A stretch of DNA of 64,000 nucleotides from Tamarix chinensis. Lineage: Eukaryota; Streptophyta; Magnoliopsida; Caryophyllales; Tamaricaceae. The stretch is from contig CM060176.1 in the NCBI GenBank assembly GCA_030549775.1, positions 99,025,303 to 99,089,302 of the forward strand, read 5' to 3'. The translations under genes were made by a program, and so were the position numbers. Positions 27,950 to 42,300 of the stretch are shown piece after piece. The notes beneath the pieces were generated by a model. That model had not been told where the DNA came from. It searched no databases and worked only from the letters and a program-made list of their open reading frames with translations. Within the stretch, counting starts at the first letter, position 1. Each line of letters begins with the position of its first letter.

Positions 27950-29474
27950 TTCTTTAAACCTCCAAGACATGGTCCAACCAAGTACCACCCATTCTTTAGG
28001 TATACACATTGCCCATCTAGTCTTACATCATCATCCTCATTATCACTACCACCGCCATCACCTTCACCCTTGTCTACAGATGGTGGATAATATACATGGG
28101 TCAAGGAGGATAAGGATAATGGACCACTAAAGGATGATCAAACATTTGTAATAGTTCGTCTAAAATGTGATATAGAATTACCTCAAATGGTCATGTGGGT
28201 TTTAGATGATGACCTCCCCCATAAGTCGATAATGAAGGAATCACTACATTGAAAATAAATGTTGGATGGCCTACACAGTCCACGAATGTTGCTAGGGTAA
28301 CAAAAATTTGTTGCGACACTTGGTCTAGGACTTGTTATGAAACTTCTTCATGTGTTTGTTCTTGAGTTTCTTCATATGCTTGCTCTGGAACAAATTTGCA
28401 TTGTAGTCCTTTTGTAAAAGTTTTCTTAATATTATAAAAACTTTTTAACGAAGTCAGTTTTAGTTGTTGTTCTATGCCTCATTTCTACGGGGCGTTGAAG
28501 TGGTAACTCCATGACCCTTGATCTTGTTATATTCTGTGACTCATCTGCATTTCAATAAGAAAAACAATTCAACTGTTACTCGGAGATAAATAATCATTCA
28601 ACACCTTAAATTGATAAAATAATCGATAGATGCCATAGAAATAACAAGTGCAAGCCAACAACAAACTACGTGCGCATTCAATTTTCTTTAGCAATCAATA
28701 CATTTTTGAAATCTATTTAATTTGAATATCAAAGAAATATACTCACAAAGTAATATGATGATGGAATAACTACATCTTAGATTTGCACATAAACAAAAAT
28801 ATTAACATATATTAGTTCTTATCCTATGACATATTTGCCTACTTCTTTAGCCTCCTTTTACATGCTTGCCTCATTAATCTCATGAATTTGGTGGTGACAT
28901 AATATTATCAATTAGACACTGATTTAACCTTGGGTATGGCATTTGTTCATCAAACTTTTACCAGACTTAGGTAGGTTTGTTACTAGTGTAACATCGTGAA
29001 AATGTTTTATGATAAAATTAGATAAAAAACATAGACGTAGGAAAGTGGTGAAGACTGGCAAGAAATAGCGGTCTGAGCTTGAAGTTACAATAGAGACAAC
29101 TACTATCACCTTTAGGTTGTGTGTGGTCTTCATGTTGCTTGGCTCGAGCCATGATAGGTTATAATGCTACTTACCCAGGCTTTTGTGTACTCTCTTGCTG
29201 CTAGCTTTAGATTGTGCCTACTCCTACTACTCCCTTATAGGTTGTGACGTGCACACTTGTCTCTCTTTGTTGTGTGGAGCAGCTGACTCCACTAGTTTGA
29301 TGTACGACAAATATACAACAACAATGCATAGTTTTGATAGTTGAAGCATTTTACTTGGATGCAAATATTTTATGCTTAAAGAGTTGGTTTCGTGCTTCAG
29401 ATGTTTGATACAAGGGCGAGGGTGAGACAAAAACTAAGTTGAAGGAAGAAACATAGAGGAGAGGATGACCATGA
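27950..29474. other. Intergenic, no gene recognised
   Basis: Low-complexity AT-rich DNA. Two minus-strand frames (28924-29133 and 29227-29430) have no recognisable domain, splice context or repeat match. They may be relics of an unidentified element. Confidence 0.4.
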
Positions 29475-29971
29475 TGTCACAACCTGACTCTTCTTGTAGA
29501 GTTTCGTGCGACACTTGCTTAGTCACAAATCTTGTGCAAGGTTAGATCAAGTCAGTTTAATCTGAATTAATGACAATATAAGAATGTGAGTAGTATAAAA
29601 CACAAGAGAATAAAAAAGAATAAAGCTTTGTATTACCAGAGAATATGTACAAAGTTAGATAGCTTACAACACTTGAAACTTATTGGATGATGGGAGTTAA
29701 TGAGGCACACCTTTATTTATTTTTAAGGTCCCTTTAGCCCCTTATGCAAATGAGAAAATTGTAGTCTAGATATTTCTCTTGTAGATTATTTTACCACCTC
29801 TTGATATTTAGGAATCTAGGATCGTCCCTTATAACATATTTAATGTACAAGAGTCCTTTAAAATAATCCATTTCCTTTCCCTCTATTCGATACAATTTCA
29901 AATTATTCTATATATATCCAGAGTCTTTAAAATATTATATGACACCTTAGAAAATCTACAACTATACTACA
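29475..29971 (-). mobile_element. Candidate LTR, 497 bp, minus orientation
   Basis: On the minus strand it reads TGTAGTATAGTTG...GGTTGTGACA, with TG...CA ends, and is preceded by GAACGGGGGATG, which could be a polypurine tract. This suggests a 3' LTR with some internal sequence to its right (29972-30060). The flanking 5-mers do not match. It lies less than 500 bp upstream of CTU2. Confidence 0.45.
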
Positions 29972-30397
29972 CATCCCCCGTTCATTCTTACTAAGTTGAA
30001 TGTTTCAAATTCTTCTAACTATTTTTTGATCAATTCCTCAAGCCTAGTAGAGGTGGTTGGTGAGGTGTGATTGGCAAGAAACTAATTCATTGTTTAGATT
30101 TCTTTATAAAAAGTAATTATCCACGATAATTATTTATTTTAGATATTATTTAGGCTATTTTTTTATAATTATTTTTTTATAAAAAGATCCAAATAATCCA
30201 TAAATTAAGGGTGCCTTAGACATTTCATAACATACCTCAGATAGTTGCTTCGATGATTTCGTTCCCCGATTAAACCATGCAAACGGACGCCAAGGCAGGA
30301 TGTTCTTGAACCGGCATATTGGTTAAAACCCAGACTCAATTAGCTAATGCTGAACACAGATAGGAGGTTTCAGGAAGCAATACACTTATACTGAGAC
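29972..30397 (+). promoter_or_regulatory. CTU2 promoter and 5' leader region
   Basis: This is the only sequence between the upstream LTR candidate and the CTU2 start. I see no convincing TATA box close to the gene, as is common for housekeeping plant genes. The last about 160 bp (30240-30397) is less AT-rich than the rest and probably contains the leader. Transcription start is not determined. Confidence 0.4.
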
Positions 30398-33300
30398 ATG
30401 GCGTGCAACAGCTCGAACTGCCTGTCGGGTTGCTACAGAGACGAGGAGGAGAACTCAATACCGCGACGGAGGACTAATGTGCCTATTGACGCCGACCTCG
30501 AGGGGCAGAATATATGTGTGAAGTGCAAGGTTAACGAAGCCATAGCTGGCGGCGCCGCTGGAGGCGAAGACGGCCGATTCTGCGTCCAATGCTTCCGGAG
30601 CTCGTTGTTTGGGAAATTTAGGGTTGCTGTGGCATCGAATGCCATGATTTCTCCGTCTGATAAAATCCTCGTTGCTTTCTCCGGTGGCCCTTCATCTAGG
30701 TGAATTCAGCTGGAGATGATCTTTTTGTATCTATTTCTTTGTTTAAATTTATCCATAACTAAATTGTGCTGAAGTTGAATTTCTTGCCTAAAGTTGGTGA
30801 GTCAAGTGATATCGATTACCGGTAGTCATTATGTCCATATTTTCTTCTATTTTGATTCGTGAAGGCCCGTAGAAATCTCACCGGTAGTCATTATATCAAT
30901 ATATTTACAATTAACCGATAGAATATGAGTGTTACTTGAGAGTAAATGGCAATTTTATATTTTATAGAAATTAATTATATTACGCACCAGGCATCTCTAG
31001 TGGTCAGACTAGTTTCATTTTGTTAATGATTGGTTAAATCACTTGATCATTGATTGGTTAGTTGGATTCATTTGGCACCAATTGCTGTCAGACCTGACTT
31101 ATCGACAAGGATAGCTGAAATGATCCCTCTTATCTACTAATTATATTTTTTGCACATTTTCACTTAATTATACAACGATGATACGTGTTGTTCTTGCACA
31201 TTTGATGACTGGATCTGTAAGATAAATTGACAAACTTAAAATAGTAAAATTCATGAAGATGGGTAAAAAATGCATGGCGTTATTTAGAAAGAGTGAACTC
31301 TTGCAAACGACATATGATGGATTCTGTAATTTATAATTTGTTGTATTAGGGTTAATTATTATCATCCCTATTATTTCTTGTATGACTGGCGAACCCACAT
31401 AACATATAGCGAGTTGTCCTTGTTATTTTGTGCCATTTGTTTTCCAGGGTGGCTTTGCAATTTGTTCATGAGATGCAACAGAAAGCGCAAATTAATTTTG
31501 ATGCTAGTAGAGAAAAGACAATGCCAGTCTTTGGTGTTGGGGTTACATTTATTGATGAGAGTTCAGTTCATAATGTTCCAGAAAGCGAAATGGAAGATGT
31601 AAGTCAGCAGATAAAGTCCATAGTGTCAGATTTAGCCCTGCCCAAGAAGGAGATTCATGTGGCTCCCATAGAAGGCATCTACTCAACTAACAGGGACGAT
31701 GGAAAAGATAGGTTGAAAAAGTTGCTTAATGCTGTTAGTGACGTTACGGGCAAAGAAGATCTTTTGCTGCATATGCGTATGCTGTCTTTGCAAAAGGTTT
31801 GCACTATTATTTTGCATCGAGTTGCAAGTCTCATTTCAGAGAAGGCGATTGATCCTTAAGCTAAATGAGGTTGTTGTTTTGTAGATAGCTATTGAGAATG
31901 GGTACAATAAACTAATCCTGGGAACTTGCACTTCAAGGATTGCTTGCCATGTCATTGCTGCTACCGTTAAGGTTTGTTATTATGCTTTCAGTGAAGCACT
32001 GTTCTTTCTGTTTCTTTTTCTCACTTGGGTTGGGCTGCTCTGCTGTTCTGAACTTCAGATTATTATATGGTGAAGATTTATTTATTCTTTCCAGGGCCTG
32101 GGTTACTCTTTACCAGCAGACATACAGTATGTCGATTCAAGGTGGAAGGTTCCTGTAATGCTTCCACTCCGAGACTGTCTTGCTCAGGAGCTCAACATGC
32201 TTTGTCATTTTGAGGGGTGTGTCATTTATCTCATCTCCATGTATTACTAATTTATCAAGTACTTCAATATTGATGGTCTATTTCACGAGCTGTGTTCTTA
32301 AACATCTTCTAATTAAATCTCTGTACATGTTGATTGTAAAGGTTGACTGTAAAATTTAATATGAGCAAGCCAAAGCTTATGGTGTAATGTTTTATTTGTC
32401 ATCTTATGATTGGGTTTAAATTATTTTGACAGGGCAGATGGAAGTCAGTGAACATAACTACTGCTTCTTTTTCTGGCATCAATCATTTGGTTTCATCATT
32501 TGTGACTCTATTACAGGTAAAAAAGGGATATATTTTGTATTTATGTAAGTTGTTCTGAAGCACTGCATTTTAGGTACTAACTAGTATTGCACCAATGCTA
32601 TTTTTACAAAATATAGTATAACTAATATTATGACACAAGCATTAAAAAATATAAGATTATAATTGTTTCTATATTTGAATGATAAATGCAAATTAAATCA
32701 TACATTTAAACAATCAAGTGATTACAACATTCGGAATACATACTTGAATAATAATAGTTGTAGTTGAATTTCATTGACTATGGAAAAATAAAAGGAAATT
32801 ACAATTTCTAACCCATGAAATAGTAAACATAAATTGACAATTAAATATGAAGTCTTCAACATAGATAATTAAATATAATAAAAGAAAACTATATTCATCA
32901 TCATTTTTAGACTAAATAAAGGATCTATGATTTTTGTTTTTATGTGTGTGTGTATATTGGAAAAATTGCCTTTGAAAATTGCTTACAAAAATAATAAAGG
33001 ATTTCTAAATAAATAATGCATGATTTTCTCCTTTTCAGCAAAAATTATAATTTTTATAATATGTATCTAATAAATGTCAATTTTCATATGATAAAATAAT
33101 AGAATGGAAAATTTAATTTACTATAAATAAAATGGTTACACAATATTAAACTTTCAGTCATATGTTTACTATAATATGGCTATTTTTTATAATATGCTCA
33201 ATACAATGTTATTGGAAAAATGATAAAGTGCTCCCATTTTAAAATGATGAATGTTGTAAAGCCATGTAACACACATAAAACTAAATACCTTGTTCTTTTG

Positions 33301-36300
33301 AGAGGGAATAAATACATTGTTAATAGATGTCAATGTACATGAGTTGGAAAACAATGCACTTTGAAATTTAGTTTAAAAAGCCCAAAACTGAATCCATATC
33401 TTCATTCTCTCTGCTTCATATCGAGGTCCAAAAAATAATACCATAATCCCTCTTAACATTGTTATAAAGTGAAAAAAATACACGTTGGCATAGTCATCAT
33501 ATCCATCATTCCCAAGCAACATTGAGCTTAATCGCCTTGTCAATTGGCCTTCAATCAACGCAATCAGATTCTACTCCCTCTTCACCACTGCATCAGCCTT
33601 AGGCTATTACTAAATATACTTATGTTAGGAAGAGTCGTTGAGTCTAATGGGCTGGTTATGGGTTAGGTGGTCATTGCAAGAGGGAATTAAGAGGAATTAG
33701 TTGCGGTGTGGGGATCTGTGAGGTGGGGTGATTTTCTATCAGGGGGGATCTATATAGGCCTGTGGGAGCAGAGGAGAGGGGGTAATTGCGATTTGTGGAG
33801 GATTTAGGCCCTTGAAATCCTGTGCATAGTTCATTGAGCTATAGACTATCAATAAAGTTACTCTTTCATCTTCATCCTTTCTCAATTTGTCTTTCCTCCA
33901 TGTTTTTATCTGACAATTTGGTATTAGAGCGACCTTTGATGCAAATGGCAAAGAAAGTTGATATGCTGGAGGAGAAGCTGAATGCAATGTAGGAGGATTG
34001 GAAGAAGGAGAGTAGCGACGTCAAGGAATGAAAGAGATATATGGAAAAGTGGATGAAAGATAATTCCAGTAAGCCGAGTCAAGCACTCAAGGTGGAAGGG
34101 GGAGAATCTTGGGCATGAGATGTGAGCAAACACATGGAAAATGATAAGCAAACCACTCTGCCCATCGTTATAGAGGATTGAAGTGAATTTAAGCTTCCTT
34201 GACAGTTGGAGTTCCCCATTTTCGATGGTTTTGATCTGAATGGCTGGCTCTTCAAGGTTGGGTGTTATTTTGGTGTCAATTGGGTTAGTGATGGTGAAAA
34301 ATTGGAGGCAGTATCCATGGCTATGGAGGGTTGAGCTTTAGCTTGGAACCAATATGCTAAAGAGAGTCGATGCTTCCATTCCTGAAAGAGTTTTAAAGAG
34401 GCATTATTAATGCGTTTTCGGCCTAAGCATGAGGGATCCATATGTGAGAAGTTTTTGGCATTTAACCAAGAAGAGACGGCGGAGGATTTTGTTGAAGAGT
34501 TTGAGCTATTAGCCTCGCCACTGCAAGGTTGACTACTGGCCGAGGTGATAGAGAGCAAGTTCTTGAATGGCTTGAAACCTAGCATACGGGTTGAAGTTAG
34601 GATGATGAAACCACAGGGGTTGGACGAATTGATGGAGGTACCCCAAATGGTGGAGGATAAGCAGCGAGTCACCTTTAAGGAGTTAGCTGGATCTGGCTCG
34701 GGGTGAATAAGCATTAAACTGGGTCTTGGATTTGGGAACTACACCTCCTATAGACCGGGTTAAAACATGTCAACATGCCCTACTATGTTCACAAAGAACT
34801 ACATCCCTCCTCACACCTCAGCTCTCCTTCCTTCGGTGTGATCAGAAGTTGACAAGTATAGCCATGGCTCGAACACCTACCGACGACTCTCTTGACGCTG
34901 AAATTGCTTGCCGCCGAGACAAGGGGCTCTGTGTTGAAAGTGCTGAGAAGTTTGGCCTAGGTTATGTGTGTAAAAATCAGACACTCTAGGTGCTGTTGGT
35001 TGAAAGGGCCAACCCCATTGAAATTAAAGAGTTTGTAGATGAGATAGAAGACCCCAAGGTGGCGACATAATGAGATCAGAGGCACCTATGAGATATGGGA
35101 GCCTTAGCTGGGCGTGACGCACCAAAGGTTGAGGGTGCTGTGGAACTATCTTTGAACTCAATGGTGGGTTTAAGCAATTCCCATCCCATAAAGCTCCAAG
35201 GCTGTATAAAGGGTAAGTCAGTTTTGGTTCTTATTGATTGTGGGGCAACACAATTTTATTTACCTTCATATAATCGAGCACTTGGGGCTGCAACTTGATC
35301 CAACTGGGGAATATGGCATGTTGTTAGGTACTAGAATTTCGATTACCGCTAAGGGTGTGTGGAAGGGTATACAATTGACATTACAAGAAGCGGAGGTTGT
35401 TAAGGATTTTTGGCTGATTGAGTTGGACAACGCTGGAGTCATTGTTGGAATGCAGCGGCTGGGAAAGCTAGGAATGGCTCATGTTAATTAAGAGACCTTA
35501 GTGATGAAGTTTGTGTTGGATACCACGTCGGTGACACCGAGGGGAGAACCAAGTCTCTGTTGTATCCAAGTATCACTACAAGCAATGGTGAAGATAATTT
35601 GGAAGGAGGATTAGGGGATCTTAATTGAGTTGAATTCCTTGGATGAGCTGTTTAGGGAAGCACCGGAGTCCTTTGTTCCTGCACAGATAGTGGCAATTGT
35701 AAGAGGGTTTTCAAATTTGATGGCTAAGCCTTATGTGCTCCCACTGGTGCAAGAATGAGGCCACCGAATTGAACTCAAGCTGGGTACTACTCTGGTTAGT
35801 GTGTGCCCATCCATATACCCACATGTGTAGAAGAATGAAGTTGAGACAATGGTGGGAGACATGTTAGTTGCCAGGATCATCTGCTCTAGCCACAACCCTT
35901 ACTCAACCCATGGACTATATAGTAAAACCAGGAAATGGTTTTGGCTAAATCTTTGATATTGGTAATTGATGAGTTGTTGGATGAATTCCATGGGGGCAAT
36001 GTTTTTTTCAAAACTAGATTTACAATATGGATATCACCAGATTCAAGTCAATCTAGTGGATATACCTAAGACAACATTTAGGACACATGAAGGGCATGAT
36101 GAGTTTCTGGTCATGCCTTTTGGCTTGACTAACGCACCCTCCACCTTCTAAGCCTTGATGAATCATTTATTTTGGCCATACATGTGTTTTTTGATGTTAT
36201 CTTGGTTTATAGTTCTTCACTAAAATGTGATGAAAATACTGTGGGAACACTCTTTATTCATCAACGCTAATAAGTTCTTGTTCGATAAGAAAAAAATGGA

Positions 36301-39300
36301 GTACTTGGGGCATATCATATCTGCAAAGGGCGTGGCAGTAGATTCAACATAGGCGAAGGTTATGTTGAATTGGCCTACTCCCAAGAATCTTAAAGAATTG
36401 TTGGGTTTCTCGGGGGTCACAAGGTATTATTGCAAATTTGTAAAGGGATATGGGCACTTGGCAGATCTTCTAACTAACCAGCTGAGAAAGGATCAATTCG
36501 GGTGGAACCCAGTAGCTTAGCAAACCTTTGACTCTTTGAAGCTAGCCATGACTTTAGTTCCTATTTTGGCCTTACCTGATTTCTCTAAGGTGTTCATACT
36601 AGACATGGATGCCTTCGGGTTGGATTGGGGCCCGCCTTAATGCGGGACAAGCGTCCCATTGCTTATTTCAGTCAAGTTTTGGGACCTAGAGTGGGGCTAA
36701 AATCAGTGTATGAAAGAAAGCTTATGACGATTGTACTAGCTATACAAAGATGGAGACACTACCTATTGGGGCGTAAGTTTGTTGTCCACACCGATCAGAG
36801 GAGCTTGAAATATTAATTGGAGTAGCAAATTTTGCCAGAAGAGTAGTGGAAATGGATAACAATCTTGTAGAGTTATCAATGCGATGTAAAGTATAAGGCA
36901 GGCAAGGACAATGGAGTTGCTAATGCATTGTCATGAGTTGAGATCAGTGGGCTCTTATTTTCCATTGCAGTGTCCATAACGGGGGTAGCCTACGAGACTT
37001 GCTAGCTGAGATTGATGTAGATTCATGGATCAAGAAGATCAAAAGAGAGTTGCTGCACACCACCTCTACGAAAGATGGGTACAACTTGCAGCAGGGTCAG
37101 TTGTGGTACAAAGGACATTTAGTATTGCCCCAAAACTCAACTTACATCCCACTCATCTTGGTCGAGTTCCATGGAGGCAAAATTGGAGGGCATTTGAGGG
37201 TATCAAAGACGTATTAACGTGCTGTAAGGGAGGTATTTTGGCCTAGCATGAGGAGGAATATCCAGTAGTTTGTCAATTGGTGAGCTGTTTGCCAACATAG
37301 CAAGAACTTGACCCTTTCGCCTGTTGACTTCCTACAACCCCTGCCAATACTTGATCAAATTTGGGATGATGTTAGCATGAATTTCATAGAAAGGTTGCCA
37401 CATGCTGAAGGGTACAGTTGTCTATTAGTGGTGGTGGATTGCTTGAGTAAGTATGCCCATTTTATTTCGGTCAAACAACCCTTTTTAGCTCAATCTATCA
37501 CTGCGATGTTCGTCAAAGAAGTGGTTCGTCTGCATGGGATACCCCGCTCCATAGTGTCTGATAGAGACAGGGTGTTTATTAGTTGCTTTTGATAAGAATT
37601 ATTTTGATTACAAGGCACGACCTTGAAATATAGCTCCGCCTATCATCCACAGTTAGATGGACAGGCTGAAGTACTTAACCGGACCCGTAAACCTATCTTC
37701 GGCGCTTTGCCTATGACAAGCCTAAACAATGGGTGAAATGGGTCCTGTGGGCAAAATTATGGTACATTACGTCCTACCATGTTAGCACGCATACAAAAGA
37801 TCATGAATGGGAGGCTGATTTGTTTAAGTGTACATTACGTCCTCCCTTCATTGTAGTGTACAATTGACCTCATCCACTCTAATCCAGTATAAATGGGAGG
37901 CTAATTCATTTGAGGCGGTAGATGAGGAACTACAGAAGCGAGACTTGGTATTAGAATAGTTAAAGCAACATTTGGAGTGTTCATAAAAGATCATGAAAGC
38001 CATTGCAGACTGCAAGAGAAGGGATGCCAATCTTGAAGTGGGGGATCGGGCTTATGTGAAACTCAAACCATATAAGCAACAATATAAGCAACAATCCTTG
38101 GCTAAAAGGTTGAATGAAAAGCTAGCTCCCCAGGTGATAAGCAAAACAAGAAAGGTAGCCTATAAGTTATAGTTGCCTGAATTAGTACCTATTCACTCAG
38201 TCTTCCATCTTTCAATGCCGAAGCAGTCTGTGGGTCTTGAACAGTAACCCTGGCCATTCCCTATCACACTCATTGAAAATCTGGAATGGCAAGTGCAGCC
38301 AGAAGAATTCAGGGGTCTGTGTTACTATTAGAGGGGGGGGGGCTTGAGGTCCTGGTGAAGTGGATTGGGCTTTCGGAAATTTGGAATCTTCTTGGAAAGG
38401 ATTGGACAAGGTGAAAGTTTGTGAGGGGAGTGTTGATAGGCCCATTACTAATTGTACTTATGTTAGAAAGAATTGTTAAGGCTACTGGGCTGGGTATGGG
38501 CTAGGTGGTCCTTGTAGGAGGGAATTAACAAAATTATTTACAGTGTGGGGATCTGTGAGGTGGGGTGATTTTCTATTAGAGGGGGTCTATATAAGCCTAC
38601 GGGAGCAGAGGAGAGAGGGGGTATTAGTGATTTGTGGAGAATTTAGGCCCTCAAAGTCCTGTGCGTAGTTTATTAAGCTGTAGTCTATCTATAAAGTTAC
38701 TCTTTCATCATCATCCTCTTTCAATTTGTCTTTCCACCTTGTTTTTATCTATCACCTTCATTCATTGTCACCTAAGCAGTTAACTGCGAGAGGAGAAAAC
38801 GTAACATCCAAAGTTGTAATTGTCCATCAACCATTGATCTACAAAGGAAAAATGACCAAGTAAGAGCTAGTAGGCTCTAATTCCATATTAAAAATACAAC
38901 ATATTTCAATAGCAACACATTTGATTTCATCGATACATGAATCTTCTGATAGGCATAGAGAGAATAGAGAAGACAAAAATGGAACTCAACAATTGTATTA
39001 GAGAAAACAGTGATAAGCCAGGATATACGAGTACCTGGTATCTCCCAGAACTCTACTATCCACCGGCCTCCCTCTATCCCTTAACTCCCGTATATAAGTA
39101 ATACTCCTTAACGGACTCATAACATATAGAAAAGAAAAAAAGAAAAAAGAAAAAAGAAAATATCCACAACAGATTCTAACAGCTAACAATAGGTGACTGA
39201 ACACTTCTTTGTTTCAGTTGGAGTAATTCTCCTCATGAGCCATATCCTGATCCCATTTTCCTTTCTCATCCCCCCTTATTCCTCCTTACATAGGTGCGCC

Positions 39301-42300
39301 TCATCAAGGGTCTATTAATACTTCTCTCTCAAAGTTTCACCTTGTCCTTAAGGTGCAGGGAGCTGCTTGTTCATTGTCTCAAATTCTTTCCAAGATGATT
39401 CAAAGCTTAACTTCTGCCACTGTATTAGAATCTCTAGCTCCCTCTTAGAATTGTAACTAGGCAATAAAATCGCGGTCGCGGTCGCGGTGTCGCGAACGAT
39501 AAATTATGTGTCGCGGTCGTCGCGGCGTGAATTTTTATTTTTATTTCACCATATACACTAGTTATCATTTATTGATTATTTGAATATAAATATTCAATAA
39601 ACTATTATTTTATATCATATAAGAAGTATTAGAGTGAGTCATTATATGCTAAATTTTTCTAATAACCCTAAATTTACCTTAGAATGAAAAAAGACATGTT
39701 ATTTAATAGTAAATGTGAAGATAATAAATAGTAATACTTTATTATAATTCAATAGTAACTTGATCTAAGATATATATAGTAAATAAATAAATAAAAATTA
39801 TCATACATACTTTTTTCAATAGATTTAAGAATTCTCAATAAATCGCCGATTTATCGGCCGATTTACCGGCGATTTATCTGCCGATAAATGTGAAATTTTA
39901 AAACCGTAGTGTATCGGTAATTTCGCGTCGCGGCTGACCCAAAAATCGCTAAATAGCGGCCGCTACGCTATAGCGGGACCGCTATTTAATTGTATGATTG
40001 TAACACAATCCTTATACTGCTTCTAGTTGTGCCTTCCATTCCAGTTCATCATTCAATATCTGGGGTAGTGGCTGGGGTTGATGCCCAACTCCCACCACTC
40101 GTTTTAGCATTGAAACATGAAGGGCAAGATGGATGGAACTAGTGGCTGGCAGGGCCAAACGCTAGTCACCTTACCCACCATGGAAACCACTTGATAAGGG
40201 CCAAAATAGCCAGGTGAGAGCTTCTCATTGCCATGCTTAGCCAGACACTTCTGCCTATAGGGTCTCAACTTTTCATATACCCAATTCCCTACTTGATACT
40301 CCACGTCTCACATTTTCTTGTCAGCCAATGCCTTCATACGTCGTTGTGATTGTTCTAAGTGTAGTTTAAGCTTATCCAAAATTAGATCTCTTGCTCTGAG
40401 TTCCTCATCCACTGTAGCCACAGAAGCTATCCCCCACTCATACCTGAGTAAGGGTGGTGGTTCTCTTTCATACAAGGCCTTGAACGGTGTGGTAAGAAGT
40501 ATTGTACCAATATTCTGCCCAAGGTACCCACCACACCCATTATTTGGGTTTTTTCCTTGCAAAGCACTTGAGACATGTCTCCAGGGTTTGGTTTGCCACT
40601 TTAGACTGGCCATCTGTTTGAGGATGGTAAGCCAAAATTCTCTTCAAGGTGGTGCCCTTTAGCTTAAACATCTTTGTCCAAAAGTTGCTGAAAAAAAACC
40701 TTATCTTAGTTAGAAACTATAGAACGGGGCATATATGGAGGTGAAATATTTCCCTTACAAATATGGTAGCAATGGTGTGGGTCGTAAACGGATGCTTTAA
40801 TATGATAGAATGAGCATATTTGCTCAATCGGTCCACCACTACCAACAAGCAATTATATCCTTCAGACGAAGGTAACCCTTCCACAAATCCATTGCAATGT
40901 CTTCCCATACTTGCTCAAGGAAGAGGTTGTAAAAGTCTTGTTGGTGCTAGCTAGGTTACCTTATTCTATTGGCAAACTGCACATTCTAGCGCATATTGCT
41001 GGATTTTCCTATTTATTCCTGGCTAATAAACCACCCTAGCAATGTGGCGGTATGTCTTAAGTACTCCCATGTGCCCCCCAATCTTCCCATCATGAAACTC
41101 CGATAGGATTCGGGGATATACTTGGACCCTATACGACCTTTAAAAAACTGGTCCCCTGATACCCTGGTTTCCCCTCTAAGACAACATCAGTTTCTGCTTC
41201 AAAGTTCCTAGGTGAGGATCTTTGTTGATCTCGTAACTCCTTCCCCTCTAAGACAACATCAATTTCTCTTAAAGAACACCCCTCCAGTAATAGTACCGGC
41301 TTCTCCGAAGTCGTCGTTCGCAGTATGGACTTGAGCGACACTTGAGTGCAGCAGAGGCTCTGCTTCTCCTTATTCATTGTTCGCAGCATGGACTTGAGCG
41401 ATACTTGAGTGTAGCAAAGGTGATTCTTCCTCCGATTCCCCTTCTGTTTCCACTAGCATTATTTAAAGAGGTGATTCTTGCATACAAGGCTTGGGGCGAA
41501 TCTCTCTGCACACTTGAAACATAAACCCTTCTCACGCCTTCTCATTAATTCTTCTTCACTCAACCTTCGTGGAGGGAGAGGCCTCTTGATTGCTGAATCC
41601 CCCTAGTTTTTGTTGGTGAGGGCCAAAGGGGAGTTTGCTCGTGCCCAACGAACCCTATGGCCTATGGGCCTCTTCCCAACCTGGTTGGTCAGGGTTAAGT
41701 GGAGTACTCACCAACTTTAATCAGTTTCCCGTCCCTCCATAACTGGTTTTGTTTCCTTCTTGAACCACCCGGTTCTTGTCTTCGACCATCTAGGCCGCTT
41801 CTATGAGTTCGACTAGCCCCTTGGGTCTCATCATTTGAAAATCTGCCCAATTCTGTGGATGCAGCTCATTGATAAAGGTGCTCTCCATTACCTCCCTGGT
41901 TAATCATCCTTGGAGGAGGAGAGACAAGATGCTCAAATTTCTCAATAAATGCCTCCACTGTATCCTCTTATCTGATGGTCTTAGAGTGAGCCTTCATGGT
42001 GAGATTGAAATCAGATTAGTAGAGCTTCCTTGAAGCTAGGCTAAGAATCGAAGCATCTACCGTCTTCGGCATGTTGGAACCAGGCTAGGGCTTTTCTCTC
42101 CATCTCCATGGTCATGGCCACAACTTTCAGTTTCTCCATTTCTCCCACTTGATTCAGAGTGAAGTAGTGCTCCACCTTGAATATCTGACAGTTTGATTCT
42201 GCCCCATTAAAGAGGGGGAGCTCCAACTAGCGTGGCTGTTGAGTATCAATCCTTACTCTTGGAGCACCAGGAGGAGCGCCCAGAGCACCCTGAGCCCCAG

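Larger units (their letters stand above)
33589..38754 (+). mobile_element. Ty3/gypsy chromovirus, full length but decayed
   Basis: 5166 bp with LTRs of about 325 bp at both ends. A tRNA-iMet primer-binding-site-like stretch TGGTATTAGAGC lies at 33919-33930, 4 nt after the 5' LTR, and a purine tract GTGAGGGGAG abuts the 3' LTR. Gag, protease, reverse transcriptase, RNase H, integrase and a chromodomain-like end follow in Ty3 order. Size and short LTRs suggest the Reina-like chromoviruses (inference). Many in-frame stops make it inactive. It is in the same orientation as CTU2. I could not settle a target duplication. Confidence 0.9.
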
